Shown here in pieces: positions 46,655 through 54,696 of a DNA stretch of 64,000 nucleotides. Under the pieces are notes generated by a model. It did not search any database. It was not told the origin of the DNA and saw only the letters and a program-made list of their open reading frames with translations. Source of the DNA: Pseudomonas putida (GTDB lineage: Bacteria > Pseudomonadota > Gammaproteobacteria > Pseudomonadales > Pseudomonadaceae); assembly GCF_009883635.2 (NCBI RefSeq), contig NZ_CP026115.2, positions 4,650,001 through 4,714,000 on the forward strand, in the 5' to 3' direction. Within the stretch, counting starts at the first letter, position 1. Each line of letters starts with the position of its first letter. A program made the translations under genes and the position numbers.

Positions 46655-46947
46655 AGCCAGCTGTTGACCTTGTCGTAGTGCAGCGACAACTCGACGAAGG
46701 CCTGGTAGTCCACGGCCTTGGCCAGCGTGCTACTGATGGCGCGGGCCTGCAGGTCTTCGTCGAGGGCGAACAGGCGTTGTGCCAGGTTGGCAGCCTGCAG
46801 TTGGCATTGAGTGTCACTGCCGTCGCGCAGGGCATAGACCGCATCGCCGCACAGCAGCACGCCATCGTCGGCGCCCAACAGGCGCAGGCAACTGTCCAGG
46901 CGCTCGTCGCCGAACGGGGAGTGGGATAACACGTGCAAGGTTGGCAT
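46651..46947 (-). CDS. tusB: Sulfur-relay protein TusB (DsrH-like)
   Basis: A 98-residue protein of the DsrH/TusB family (MPTLHVLSHSPFGDERLDSC, GDAVYAL). It is a structural subunit of the TusBCD hexamer. Its ATG overlaps the tusC stop by one base, and its stop overlaps tusE by 4 bp. Confidence 0.92.
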   Translation of the reverse strand: MPTLHVLSHSPFGDERLDSCLRLLGADDGVLLCGDAVYALRDGSDTQCQLQAANLAQRLFALDEDLQARAISSTLAKAVDYQAFVELSLHYDKVNSWL

Positions 46948-47306
46948 CAGAGCGTCACCACTTGGTCGAAACGGGCAATCAGGGCTTGCATGGCTTTGTC
47001 GCCCAGCACTTCTACCGGCAGCTCCAGAGCATCGGCGGCCAGGCCGCGGCGCGCAAGGCTGTGCTGGCAGGCAAACAGCTCCTCGACGCCGAACATCGGC
47101 AGCGCCTGCAGGTTGGCGGCGAGGTTCTTCTGCTCCACGGCGGTGGGTTGCTGGCCGGGCGCCAACTGGAACACGCCGTCATCGAGGAACAGCATGGCCA
47201 GTGGCAGGTCGAAGGCGCCGCCGGCCAGGGCGATATCCAGCGCCTCACGGGCGGACGGGCCGTTCCACGGTGCCTGGCGGCTGATGATCAACATGGATTT
47301 GGCCAT
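46947..47306 (-). CDS. tusC: Sulfur-relay protein TusC (DsrF-like)
   Basis: A 119-residue DsrF-like protein, the same length as E. coli TusC. MAKSMLIISRQAPWNGPSAR opens the family fold. The ATG at 47306 starts 2 bp after the tusD stop; the longer frame reads back into tusD and was not used. Confidence 0.92.
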   Translation of the reverse strand: MAKSMLIISRQAPWNGPSAREALDIALAGGAFDLPLAMLFLDDGVFQLAPGQQPTAVEQKNLAANLQALPMFGVEELFACQHSLARRGLAADALELPVEVLGDKAMQALIARFDQVVTL

Positions 47307-47307
47307 T

Positions 47308-47700
47308 TCAGTCGCCTCCGAAACAGACCAGGCGGTCGGCAGTTTGTGCAGCTTCATGCAGCTGGCCGAGGCCAGACAGCTCCCACGGCTTGGGCAGGTT
47401 CACTGCCGGGCGCTGGTAGCGGCTGGCTTCGGCTTCATCGAGTACGCCACGGCGCAGGGCGGCGGCGATGCACACCACCGCGTCGAGCCGGTTTATTTCG
47501 ATGAAGGCCCGCCACTGGGCGGCGATGTCCTGTTCATCCTGGGGCGTTACCACGTTGGCCGAGGCGCTGTGCACCCCGTCCTGGTAGAAGAACAGCCGGG
47601 CAATCTCATGCCCGCCAGCCAGCACCGCCTCGGCGAAGCGCAAGGCGCGGCGCGAGGAGGGCGCATGGGCCGGGGAAAAAACCGCGATAGCGAATTTCAT
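47308..47700 (-). CDS. tusD: Sulfurtransferase TusD (DsrE-like)
   Basis: A 130-residue DsrE-like protein. KFAIAVFSPAHAPSSRRALR begins the fold, and the persulfide-carrying Cys is probably that in LDAVVCIAAALRRGV near residue 77. First gene of the leftward tusDCBE-ybiB operon, whose sulfur goes to MnmA. Start at 47700 is chosen on family N-terminus. Confidence 0.92.
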   Translation of the reverse strand: MKFAIAVFSPAHAPSSRRALRFAEAVLAGGHEIARLFFYQDGVHSASANVVTPQDEQDIAAQWRAFIEINRLDAVVCIAAALRRGVLDEAEASRYQRPAVNLPKPWELSGLGQLHEAAQTADRLVCFGGD

Positions 47701-47738
47701 GGACAACTCGTGCAAAGGAATGCCGCCATGATAAAGCA

Positions 47739-47767
47739 AAAAGCCCGCGCAAGTGGGCGCGGGCTTT
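47739..47767. terminator. Bidirectional-looking terminator between the permease and tusD
   Basis: GCCCGCGC (47743-47750) pairs with GCGCGGGC (47757-47764) around a 6-nt loop, with AAAA before and TTT after. It lies 20 bp past the stop of the leftward permease gene, upstream of tusD. Confidence 0.88.
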
Positions 47768-47787
47768 GTCGGCAGGGCAGGCGCGGA

Positions 47788-49167
47788 TCAGGCGTTTTCC
47801 TTGCTCTCCGGCAGGAACCAGTTCAGCACCAGGGCGCAAATGCCACCGGTAGCCACGCCCGATTCCAGCACATGGCGGATCGCTGCGGGCATGTGCGCCA
47901 GGAACTCCGGCACCTGTGCCACGCCCAGGCCCAGCGCCAGCGACACGGCGATGATCAGCAGGGCGCGACGGTCCAGGCGGGTACTGGCCAGAATGTTGAT
48001 GCCCGACGCGGCAACCGCCCCGAACATCACCATGGCCGCGCCACCCAGCACCGGCTCAGGCACCGCCTGAATCACACCGGCCACGCTCGGGAACAGGCCC
48101 AGCAGCACCAGCATTACGGCAATCCAGATACCGATATGGCGGCTGGCAATGCCGGTCAGCTGAATTACGCCGTTGTTCTGGGCGAAGATCGAACTCGGGA
48201 AGGTGTTGAACAGGCCGGCGAGCAGCGAGTTGGCACCGTTGACCAGCACACCGCCCTTGATGCGCGACATCCACAGTGGACCCTCTACTGGCTGGCGGGA
48301 AACCTTGCTGGTGGCGGTAACGTCACCGATGGCTTCCAGCGAAGTCACCAGGTAGATCACCAGCATCGGAATGAACAGCGCCCAGGAGAAGCCCAGGCCG
48401 AAATGCAGCGGCGTCGGCACCTGGAACAGCGCGGCTTCGTGCATGCCGGTGAAGTCCAGGCGGCCGAGGTAACCGGCCAGGGCATAGCCGACTGCCAGGG
48501 CAATGACGATGGCGCAGCTGCGCATCCACACCACCGGGATGCGGTTGAGGATCACGATCACCGCCAGCACGGCGCCCGAGAGCAGCAGGTTTTCGCCGTT
48601 GGCAAAGGTGCCATTGGCCATGGCGCCGAAGCCGCCACCCATGCTGATCAGGCCGACCTTGATCAATGTCAGGCCGATCATCAGTACGACGATACCGGTC
48701 ACCAGCGGCGTGATCAGGCGTTTGACGAACGGCAGGATGCGCGACACGCCCATCTCGACGAACGAACCCGCAATCACCACACCGAAGATCGCGGCCATCA
48801 CGCTTTCGACCGGCGTGCCCTGCTTGACCATCAGCGCGCCACCGGCGATCAGCGGCCCGACGAAGTTGAAGCTGGTGCCCTGCACGATCAGCAAGCCGGC
48901 ACCGAACGGGCCGAAGCGCTTGCATTGGACGAAGGTGGCGATACCGGAGATCACCAGCGACATGGAGACGATGAGGTTGGTATCGCGAGCCGAAACGCCC
49001 AGCGCCTGACAGATCAGCAGGCCAGGGGTGACGATCGGCACGATGATCGCCAGCAGATGCTGCAACGCTGCCAGCAGGCCGATCAACAGCCGTGGCTTGT
49101 CCTCAAGGCCAAGTACCAGTTCGTTGGCAGGCGCAGTGGCGCCCGGGCTGTGTTCGTGTGAGCTCAT
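47788..49167 (-). CDS. NCS2-family uracil-xanthine/urate permease
   Basis: A 459-residue nucleobase-ascorbate transporter with about 14 hydrophobic segments. Family motif QGTSFNFVGPLIAGGALMV near residue 95, SLEAIGDVTATSKVSRQPVE near 270-289, and FNTFPSSIFAQNNGVIQLTG near 318-337 fit the xanthine/urate branch more than uracil. Imports purine bases by proton symport. A single gene with its own terminator; no strong ribosome site. Confidence 0.9.
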   Translation of the reverse strand: MSSHEHSPGATAPANELVLGLEDKPRLLIGLLAALQHLLAIIVPIVTPGLLICQALGVSARDTNLIVSMSLVISGIATFVQCKRFGPFGAGLLIVQGTSFNFVGPLIAGGALMVKQGTPVESVMAAIFGVVIAGSFVEMGVSRILPFVKRLITPLVTGIVVLMIGLTLIKVGLISMGGGFGAMANGTFANGENLLLSGAVLAVIVILNRIPVVWMRSCAIVIALAVGYALAGYLGRLDFTGMHEAALFQVPTPLHFGLGFSWALFIPMLVIYLVTSLEAIGDVTATSKVSRQPVEGPLWMSRIKGGVLVNGANSLLAGLFNTFPSSIFAQNNGVIQLTGIASRHIGIWIAVMLVLLGLFPSVAGVIQAVPEPVLGGAAMVMFGAVAASGINILASTRLDRRALLIIAVSLALGLGVAQVPEFLAHMPAAIRHVLESGVATGGICALVLNWFLPESKENA

Positions 49168-49365
49168 CGGTGAAGCTGCCCCGGAAGAAAAAAGGAGCGC
49201 ATTCTACGGGCAGAAGTGCGATTGCGGTAGGGGAATGCACGATACCGGCAAGATCGACGAGCATTTGCATGATTTTCTGACTTTTAAGTCAGTGCTTGGA
49301 GGTGGGTTGCCGGGGATTGGGGGAGGCTGACAGGTGCTTGGCCTGGGTTTTGAGGTGGGGCAGAA

Positions 49366-49586
49366 ATCGAGCGCCGCCCGCGCGGCGCATCGCGAGCTGC
49401 GCTCGCTCCTACGTTTGTTTTTGGCCAGTAACGCCTGTGACAGACGCGCGCGACCGCCTTGTGGGTACGATGCAATATCGAGACATGCGCCAACGCGTTC
49501 GCGCGCAAATCCCACAGGAATCATTGGCCCGAAACAAACGTAGGAGCGAGCGCAGCTCGCGATGTGCCGCGCGGGCGGCGCTCGAT
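49366..49586. repeat. 221-bp inverted-repeat element (REP-derived / MITE-like)
   Basis: The left arm (49366-49420) and right arm (49532-49586) are nearly perfect reverse complements of about 55 bp each: ATCGAGCGCCGCCCGCGCGG ... GCTCGCTCCTACGTTTGTTT, mirrored on the right. The arms contain the GGAGCGAGC REP-like core. The 110-bp middle has no long open frame but holds a shorter dyad (TGTGGG ... CCCACA). No transposase is present, so it would be non-autonomous if mobile. Confidence 0.8.
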
Positions 49587-49645
49587 CTTCCAGGCGCTGC
49601 CCTCCTCAAGGCGAACATCCCTACAACATTTCCAACACACAAAGA

Positions 49646-49672
49646 AAAGCCCGCCGAAGCGGGCTTTCTTAA
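49646..49672 (-). terminator. yccA terminator
   Basis: AAAGCCCGC and GCGGGCTTT pair around a CGAA tetraloop; leftward T-tract TTTTC. Ten bp past the yccA stop. Confidence 0.88.
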
Positions 49673-49682
49673 TAAGCATCAA

Positions 49683-50354
49683 TCAGTCGTCGCGGCCCAT
49701 GATGCCGAACAGCTGCAGCAGGCTGATGAACAGGTTGTAGATCGATACATACAGGCTGATGGTCGCCATGATGTAGTTGCGCTCACCGCCATGAATGATC
49801 GCGCTGGTCTGGAACAGGATGCAGACCGACGAGAACAGCACGAAGCCAGCGCTGATCGCCAGTTGCAGGCCGCTGATCTGGAAGAAGAAGCTCGCAACCA
49901 CTGCACCCAGCAGCACAAAGAAGCCAGCAGTGATGAAGCCGCTGAGGAAGCTCATGTCCTTGCGGGTGATCAGCACATAGGCCGACAGACCACCGAACAC
50001 CAGCGCGGTCATGGCGAAGGCCGAGCTGACCACTTCGGCGCCACCGGCCATGCCCAGGTAACGGTTGAGGATCGGGCCGAGGATAAAGCCCATGAAACCG
50101 GTGAGGGCGAAGGTGGACACCAGGCCCCAGACCGAATCACGCAGTTTGTTGGTCAGGAAGAACAGACCGTAGAAGCCGATCAGCACGACGAACACGTTCG
50201 GGTAACCGACACGCATCTGCTGGGCAACGAAGGCCATGACACCGCTGAAGGCGAGGGTGAGTGCCAGTAGGCTGTACGTGTTGCGCAGGACTTTGCTGAC
50301 CTCCTGCTGCTCGGCTTGCTGGCCGTGGTGTACGGCGTAATCCTGTTCGCGCAT
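49683..50354 (-). CDS. yccA: Bax inhibitor-1/YccA family membrane protein
   Basis: A 223-residue, seven-helix membrane protein of the BI-1/YccA family (YSLLALTLAFSGVMAFVAQQ, then FGGLSAYVLITRKDMSFLSG). E. coli YccA binds and modulates FtsH. ATG 50354 has AAGGAG upstream; the longer frame upstream has no support. It reads away from the tRNA-Ser gene. Confidence 0.92.
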   Translation of the reverse strand: MREQDYAVHHGQQAEQQEVSKVLRNTYSLLALTLAFSGVMAFVAQQMRVGYPNVFVVLIGFYGLFFLTNKLRDSVWGLVSTFALTGFMGFILGPILNRYLGMAGGAEVVSSAFAMTALVFGGLSAYVLITRKDMSFLSGFITAGFFVLLGAVVASFFFQISGLQLAISAGFVLFSSVCILFQTSAIIHGGERNYIMATISLYVSIYNLFISLLQLFGIMGRDD

Positions 50355-50486
50355 GGCGACACTCCTTATGGATCCATGGTTTTGGACGTTCAGATGCAAG
50401 CAGTCTAACAGAGGCTCCGCAACCCGCGACACAGAGAGTTTGACAGCGTGTTTCATTACGGTATTATGGCGGCCGCAAAACGAGCT

Positions 50487-50574
50487 GGAAGCGTGGCCGA
50501 GTGGTTTAAGGCAACGGTCTTGAAAACCGTCGATGGGCAACTATCCTAGAGTTCGAATCTCTACGCTTCCGCCA
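50487..50574 (+). tRNA. tRNA-Ser (anticodon UGA)
   Basis: An 88-nt gene with encoded CCA. Acceptor arms GGAAGCG and CGCTTCC pair over 7 bp. The anticodon loop CTTGAAA between ACGGT and ACCGT gives UGA, read as serine. A long variable arm (about 13 nt) and the T-loop GTTCGAATC are present. The integrase gene begins 110 bp beyond it, so the tRNA 3' end is the probable phage attachment site. Confidence 0.97.
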
Positions 50575-50684
50575 CATTCAAAGCCCTGATTATTCAGGGC
50601 TTTTTGCGTTTCTGGGGCATAGAAAAACGACTCGTGGGAACACCCTTGGGAATGGTTTATTTCGGAAGCGCTTCCGATACTTTC
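50560..50684. other. Probable prophage left attachment region (attL)
   Basis: The prophage integrase ends 110 bp from the tRNA 3' end with nothing between but the tRNA terminator and a palindrome CGGAAGCGCTTCCG (50663-50676). Integration into a tRNA 3' end is the rule for this integrase class. The exact core needs the other copy, which is outside the window. Confidence 0.5.
50578..50606 (+). terminator. Terminator of tRNA-Ser
   Basis: AAAGCCCTGA and TCAGGGCTTT pair around a 5-nt loop followed by TT, 4 bp after the tRNA CCA. Confidence 0.88.
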
Positions 50685-51746
50685 CTACTTGGTGGGTTTT
50701 GCCAAGGCTCCAACTCGGCGATAAACACGCTCGGTAATGTCGCCCTTGGTGTGGCCCAGCAGCAGGCTGGCGTGGTCGACATCGACGATTTCGGACGCTG
50801 CTTTCGGGCGGATGTCGCGGAACTGGAATTGGCTAATACGGCTGGCTAGAACCTGGTCACCTGCGGCTACTGCTTCTTTCACTGCGTCCTCTCGGGCGTC
50901 GTCCCAGCGATGGCGAAGCATGGCGGCTGTGACGCGTTTTCCCGACTCGGTCAGCAGGAGATACGGCGAGCCGTGCGACGCGTTCCGCTCCAGCATCTTC
51001 CGGATCAAGGCGCCCAGGCCGCTTTCGGCTCCATCCACCTCAAGCATGATCCTCAGCTTTTTGTGTGTTTTCTTCTGCTTCACGCAGAGTGCTTTGTCCT
51101 CGATGTCATCCTTTCTCATCACCAGCACGTCCGCCGGACGCTGGCCCGTCAAATATGCCAAGTCCATGGCGTCCTTCAACTCACCGACCGCTTTCGCGTA
51201 AACCGCGCTCCAGATCGCATCATTCGCATAGAAGTCCCGCGGCACCTCTTTGTTCTTGCGAACGCCCTGGCAGGGGTTCTCTTTGGCGGTGAGCCCCCAT
51301 TCCCGCGCCATGTTGTAAACGTGGGAGAGCAGGGCGATTTCCCTGTTTGCGCGTACCGGGGCCGACCGCGCGTCTCGATACTGAGCCACAAGCGCTGGCG
51401 AAATGGCTTCAATCGGAGCCTTCTCGAAGAACGGCCGCAACTGGCGCAGCTCTGCCAGGTTGTCTTTCTGCGTGCGCTCGCCCTTCTTAGGGATGATGTC
51501 TCGCTCATAGCGATCAAAGATCGCCCCCATCAGAAGCAAGTCACGCGGTTTTTCACGGGCTTCCAACTCGGCCCATTTCATCCTGGCCAGGCTCAGGTCT
51601 GTGCCTAGGGGTATTTCCTTCCCGTCCTTGTCGCGGTAGTAGTAGCTGACCCACGCCTTGTTCGGATTCTTCTTGCTCTTGCTGGTGCGCTTGCGCCGGT
51701 ACACGCCCGGCGGCAAATTCCTGTTTTCTGTGCTCCGGGGGCGCAT
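50685..51746 (-). CDS. int: Prophage tyrosine integrase
   Basis: A 353-residue tyrosine recombinase. An N-terminal arm-binding domain (VYRRKRTSKSKKNP, then ARMKWAELEAREKP) precedes a core-binding SAM-like domain and the catalytic domain. The catalytic Arg is in LTGQRPADVLVMR near residue 203, a box II variant FRDIRPKAASEI near 315, the His in LLLGHTKGDI near 333, and the Tyr nucleophile in ERVYRR near 343. It ends beside tRNA-Ser, the expected target. Its ATG is one base from the stop of the DUF4224 gene. Confidence 0.94.
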   Translation of the reverse strand: MRPRSTENRNLPPGVYRRKRTSKSKKNPNKAWVSYYYRDKDGKEIPLGTDLSLARMKWAELEAREKPRDLLLMGAIFDRYERDIIPKKGERTQKDNLAELRQLRPFFEKAPIEAISPALVAQYRDARSAPVRANREIALLSHVYNMAREWGLTAKENPCQGVRKNKEVPRDFYANDAIWSAVYAKAVGELKDAMDLAYLTGQRPADVLVMRKDDIEDKALCVKQKKTHKKLRIMLEVDGAESGLGALIRKMLERNASHGSPYLLLTESGKRVTAAMLRHRWDDAREDAVKEAVAAGDQVLASRISQFQFRDIRPKAASEIVDVDHASLLLGHTKGDITERVYRRVGALAKPTK

Positions 51747-51747
51747 A

Positions 51748-51993
51748 TCACCTCACCTTCGAAAAGTCTGGCGTCCACGCCTGTACGGGTGGCGGGGGTG
51801 GCGGTGCCAATGGCACCACCTCAAGGGTCACGCCCAGCTTCATGCGGGCATATTGGCGGCCCACCAGTGGCCGGCCGCCTCGGCTCTCGACGAAGTGCCA
51901 GCCGCGTTCGTTGAGCCAGCGGCGCTGCCAGCCCCTGGCTTTGTAGCCGGTCAGGTCGGCCAGCTCTTCGTCCGAAAGGATCTCGGTTTCCAT
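51748..51993 (-). CDS. DUF4224 protein, probable excisionase-like
   Basis: An 81-residue protein: ILSDEELADLTGYKARGWQR and GRPLVGRQYARMKLG match DUF4224, small HTH-type proteins encoded upstream of prophage integrases and thought to act as directionality factors. Proline tract PPPPPP near the C-terminus. Its stop nearly abuts the int ATG. Function inferred from position and family. Confidence 0.75.
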   Translation of the reverse strand: METEILSDEELADLTGYKARGWQRRWLNERGWHFVESRGGRPLVGRQYARMKLGVTLEVVPLAPPPPPPVQAWTPDFSKVR

Positions 51994-52032
51994 GGGATGG
52001 TCTCCACGCCGCCGGTGGCGGCAGGTTGGTGG

Positions 52033-52584
52033 TCAGGCCAGTAGCACGTCGCGCACGACTTCCCAGAGTCGGGCGGCGGGCCATTGGTAACGGTCGAAGT
52101 CGGTGTCCGGTCGCACGCCGTAGCGGCAGGTGGAGTGGGCGCCACGCGGGTATTCGTCACGCTTCTGCATGATGGTGGCGACACGGCCATCTCCGCCTGG
52201 CTCGGTGCGGTGGTAGTCATACGCGCTTGTCCGGTACTCGCTGCCCGCGTAGATCAGGTCAGTTCCTTGGTGAACCATGTCGGCCCGGCCATCTGGCGTC
52301 CAAGGCCGACCGCCGCCCTGCTGGCGCTTGCCCTCATGCAGGTACATCACAAACTCGCCTTCGGCATGACGCAGAGGCTCATAGCGGTGGTTGATCTGTT
52401 CGCCAGTAAGTACCCGCGAGACGAAACTGAAGCGATGATCGTGGATTGCCGAGTGCTCGAAGCAGCTGCGGCGGGGTAGCTCTGGGTGCCACACGTGCAG
52501 GCGCTGCTCGCCCTGCAGCTGCACCTGGACGAAGCCCAAGCCGTGGAGCGTGATTTTGTCCGTCATCACATCGTCGATGATCAT
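52033..52584 (-). CDS. Prophage protein with cupin-like His motif
   Basis: A 183-residue protein of unknown function. FEHSAIHDHRFSFVSRVLTG followed by EQINHRY (residues 42-68) resembles a cupin metal motif (HxH ... H). No membrane segment. ATG 52584 has GGAGAGC upstream. Separated from the DUF4224 gene by 39 bp on the leftward strand. Homologs occur, as far as I recall, as hypothetical proteins of Pseudomonas phages. Confidence 0.65.
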   Translation of the reverse strand: MIIDDVMTDKITLHGLGFVQVQLQGEQRLHVWHPELPRRSCFEHSAIHDHRFSFVSRVLTGEQINHRYEPLRHAEGEFVMYLHEGKRQQGGGRPWTPDGRADMVHQGTDLIYAGSEYRTSAYDYHRTEPGGDGRVATIMQKRDEYPRGAHSTCRYGVRPDTDFDRYQWPAARLWEVVRDVLLA

Positions 52585-52640
52585 GGCAATAGCTCTCCAT
52601 GCCCGCGCATGTCGGCGGGCTTGAGTTGTAGGGGGAGGGG

Positions 52641-53000
52641 TTAGCAGTTGAAGGCGAACTGAAAGTAGCGGCCGTCAGGCAGGGGAAGGGCTACGGTGCC
52701 GGAGAAGTCATCGCCGGACATGCCGCACTCCTGATCTACGTACACGTCGCCGAGGGCAAAGCCGTTGTCCTGAGGTGCGCCGGCCGGTTCGTCGACGATC
52801 TCGTAGCCGTAGGTGTTTTCGGCCGCCTCAATCTCTTCCTCGACCTGGGCGAACACCTCATCACCAACAAGCGCCTTTACCATTTCCAGCACAGGGGCGT
52901 TGCGCGCCTGCTGATCCAGAAGGTACTGGGTTTGCGCTTCGTCGGCCGCCCGCATGATTTCGAAGCACTCCTCATCGGTTATTCCGAAGATGTTGCTCAT
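52641..53000 (-). CDS. Acidic prophage protein of unknown function
   Basis: A 119-residue, strongly acidic protein (FAQVEEEIEAAENTYGYEIV; many Asp/Glu throughout) with no recognisable domain. Start at 53000 has AAGG upstream and overlaps the stop of a 21-residue peptide gene by 4 bp. An earlier in-frame ATG at 53015 lies within that peptide gene. Such small acidic early proteins sometimes inhibit host enzymes; nothing specific can be claimed here. Confidence 0.65.
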   Translation of the reverse strand: MSNIFGITDEECFEIMRAADEAQTQYLLDQQARNAPVLEMVKALVGDEVFAQVEEEIEAAENTYGYEIVDEPAGAPQDNGFALGDVYVDQECGMSGDDFSGTVALPLPDGRYFQFAFNC

Positions 53001-53062
53001 CGCGGTGCCTTCCATACCAGGTAGGCCATGAGCAGTGGTGCTGCGAGTGGGATCAAGAACAT
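52997..53062 (-). CDS. 21-residue hydrophobic peptide, coupled in the early operon
   Basis: The ATG at 53062 is preceded by GGAG (8-nt spacing) and opens MFLIPLAAPLLMAYLVWKAP, a single predicted membrane helix. Its stop overlaps the next ATG (ATGA), the same arrangement as its neighbours, and its own start lies inside the last codons of the NinX-like gene. Size is below normal gene-calling limits; position and ribosome site argue it is translated. Confidence 0.5.
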   Translation of the reverse strand: MFLIPLAAPLLMAYLVWKAPR

Positions 53063-53451
53063 GGCATCAGCTCCTTCGGCACCTGGACGGTATCGCCGAG
53101 CTTGGCGGCGACGATGGCACGGCAGGCTGAGATCGGGGCGCTGTCACCGGCTTGGCAATATTCGCCGTTGTCCGTGATTACCCAGCCAGCCCAAACGTCG
53201 TCAGTGCTCTGCGGGCAATGCAGGCTGACCATGTGCTTCTCGATCAGTGGCCCTGCCAAAGCCCAGTCCTCGTGAGGGTTGTAGAGCACATCCCACTCCA
53301 GCGCCTGGCCACGCTTCTTCCAGAACACGCGCCATGGCACGTTGTATTGAGGGCCTACCAGGAAGACCTCAAGCCCTTCAGCCTGGGCGACGGCCCAGTC
53401 GAGCGCGTGGCCGGCCAGGTCTGCCGCCTTCACTTCGATCGGGTCGGTCAT
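53053..53451 (-). CDS. NinX-like (DUF2591) phage protein
   Basis: A 132-residue protein. VKAADLAGHALDWAVAQAEG at residues 8-27 matches the N-terminal motif of phage P22 NinX and its DUF2591 relatives, and the later WAGWVITDNGEYCQAGDSAP segment fits a family body rich in Trp. Function unknown. Overlaps the ASCH gene stop by 4 bp (ATGA). Confidence 0.75.
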   Translation of the reverse strand: MTDPIEVKAADLAGHALDWAVAQAEGLEVFLVGPQYNVPWRVFWKKRGQALEWDVLYNPHEDWALAGPLIEKHMVSLHCPQSTDDVWAGWVITDNGEYCQAGDSAPISACRAIVAAKLGDTVQVPKELMPCS

Positions 53452-53831
53452 GCCAGCACCTCGCTGGGCACATCAAAGAATCCTAGGCGCCCCTTCATCG
53501 GGACAAATGGGAGCGGTTTTGGATCGCGCAGCACGAACCCTTTCTCGCCCATGTACCAGGGCGACTCGCTGTGATCGACGCTATCGATAAGCTCGACTGA
53601 GCCAATTATTCCGCCTCGCAACAGGTTGTCAGGCGGCACCGGGAAGGGCGGCTTGATCCCCCTGCTGGCCATGAAATCAAACGCCGAAAGAAACTCTCGA
53701 CGGGTCATGCCGTTGGCGGCGTGTACCAAGAATCGACCTCGGAACTTCGTGTGCCAGGTTCGATTCTCGATGTCCTTGCCACCGCTGATGATCAGCCAGG
53801 CCCAAGGCTGGCGAATTGAAAGTGCTTTCAC
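53448..53831 (-). CDS. ASCH-domain protein
   Basis: A 127-residue ASCH-fold protein: MKALSIRQPWAWLIISGGKD then IENRTWHTKFRGRFLVHAA is the classic opening of this RNA-binding-like beta-barrel family, related to PUA domains and some phage nucleotide/tRNA factors. No catalytic function assigned; some ASCH proteins hydrolyse N4-acetylcytidine. Coupled upstream to a small exported protein gene by a 4-bp overlap. Confidence 0.82.
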   Translation of the reverse strand: MKALSIRQPWAWLIISGGKDIENRTWHTKFRGRFLVHAANGMTRREFLSAFDFMASRGIKPPFPVPPDNLLRGGIIGSVELIDSVDHSESPWYMGEKGFVLRDPKPLPFVPMKGRLGFFDVPSEVLA

Positions 53832-54094
53832 AGCTGATACCTCTCATCAATCCAGCGCCCAGGCGCCAGTGCGGGTGTAGGTTCGGGTTGTGTTTCGTGC
53901 GGGGAGAGCTGGCGCTGGTTGCCGGCCTGCAGCTGGCTGTCGGGGATGCAGCTGATGCCGCCGCGCCAATCGAAACCGTAGGTCCAGCAGGTCGCGCCGC
54001 GCTCATCGTCATGGAAAACGCTGACGCCTTTGGGCAATGGGTCTGCGCTGGCGCCGGTGGCCAGCAGCAGGAGGCAGAGGGCGAGGCGGGTCAT
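53828..54094 (-). CDS. Small exported prophage protein
   Basis: An 88-residue protein with a signal peptide (MTRLALCLLLLATGASA, cleavage after residue 17) and a mature part containing two Cys (CWTYGFDWRGGISC), probably a disulfide. Function unknown. The ATG at 54094 overlaps the upstream stop (ATGA), so the longer upstream frame is not used. Confidence 0.65.
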   Translation of the reverse strand: MTRLALCLLLLATGASADPLPKGVSVFHDDERGATCWTYGFDWRGGISCIPDSQLQAGNQRQLSPHETQPEPTPALAPGRWIDERYQL

Positions 54095-54696
54095 GGCGTC
54101 ACCACTCGGCGACCCCACCAGCACGACGGGCCATCATCGGTGTCGTAGATGGCCAGGCAGAACCAGCCATCACCATCTGGCTTGCTGGGCTCCCAGTAGC
54201 TGCAATCAGGATCGCCAGACTCGAAGTAGCGTTCTGCGATCTCCTCCGGCGCATCGGTTTCTAACTCGACTCGGACCACCTCAAGGCCCTGCTGGGCGAC
54301 CCAATTCTTGCTTTTCTCGACGTCGCCCTCGTCGAAGTCGGGTAGGTCGGGGTGCTGGAACATGCCGTATTCGTCACGGCGAACCAGTGCCGACCTGATC
54401 AGGCCCTGGCGATCGAGGCGTTCGATCTCCGCAAGGATCAGCGCACCAGCTTTCACCAGGTCGCGCCGACGATCTGCGCTTGGTTTGAACGTGTCCGGCG
54501 CCCATGGCCAATCGGTACTCATGGTTCTAGGCTGACCGGCGAGACGAGCGTAGACGCTTGCTGCCCTGGCCAGTTCGCCGCTGGCGTAACCGTCATCGCG
54601 ATTCAGCGAGTAGCCTTCGTCGCTGACCTGCCGCTGGCGCTCGACCACGACGGCCAGCGCCGCGCGGTTGAGGGTGATTCCATTTTTCTCGGGCAC
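54091..54696 (-). CDS. Prophage protein of unknown function
   Basis: A 201-residue soluble protein. The N-terminal half (AALAVVVERQRQVSDEGYSL, then YASGELARAASVYA) resembles a helical domain common in phage early proteins; the C-terminal half is rich in Trp and Asp (GDPDCSYWEPSKPDGDGWFC). It starts at GTG 54696 with AAGGA upstream. It heads the leftward ATGA-coupled chain. Confidence 0.65.
   Translation of the reverse strand: MPEKNGITLNRAALAVVVERQRQVSDEGYSLNRDDGYASGELARAASVYARLAGQPRTMSTDWPWAPDTFKPSADRRRDLVKAGALILAEIERLDRQGLIRSALVRRDEYGMFQHPDLPDFDEGDVEKSKNWVAQQGLEVVRVELETDAPEEIAERYFESGDPDCSYWEPSKPDGDGWFCLAIYDTDDGPSCWWGRRVVTP

Larger units (their letters stand above)
49168..49682. other. 515-bp gene-free interval with a large inverted repeat
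   Basis: Contains the purine permease promoter side (to about 49290), the 221-bp inverted-repeat element (49366-49586), and the yccA terminator (49646-49672). Open frames here are shadows of the GC-rich repeat arms. Confidence 0.7.

Noticed and set aside
50663-50676. Perfect palindrome CGGAAGCGCTTCCG as an integrase core site
   Set aside because: It could equally be a weak terminator stem; without the second att site it cannot be assigned.
51951-52220. Leftward 89-codon frame overlapping two prophage genes
   Set aside because: Out-of-frame shadow of the 52033-52584 gene, Thr/Pro-rich, no ribosome site.
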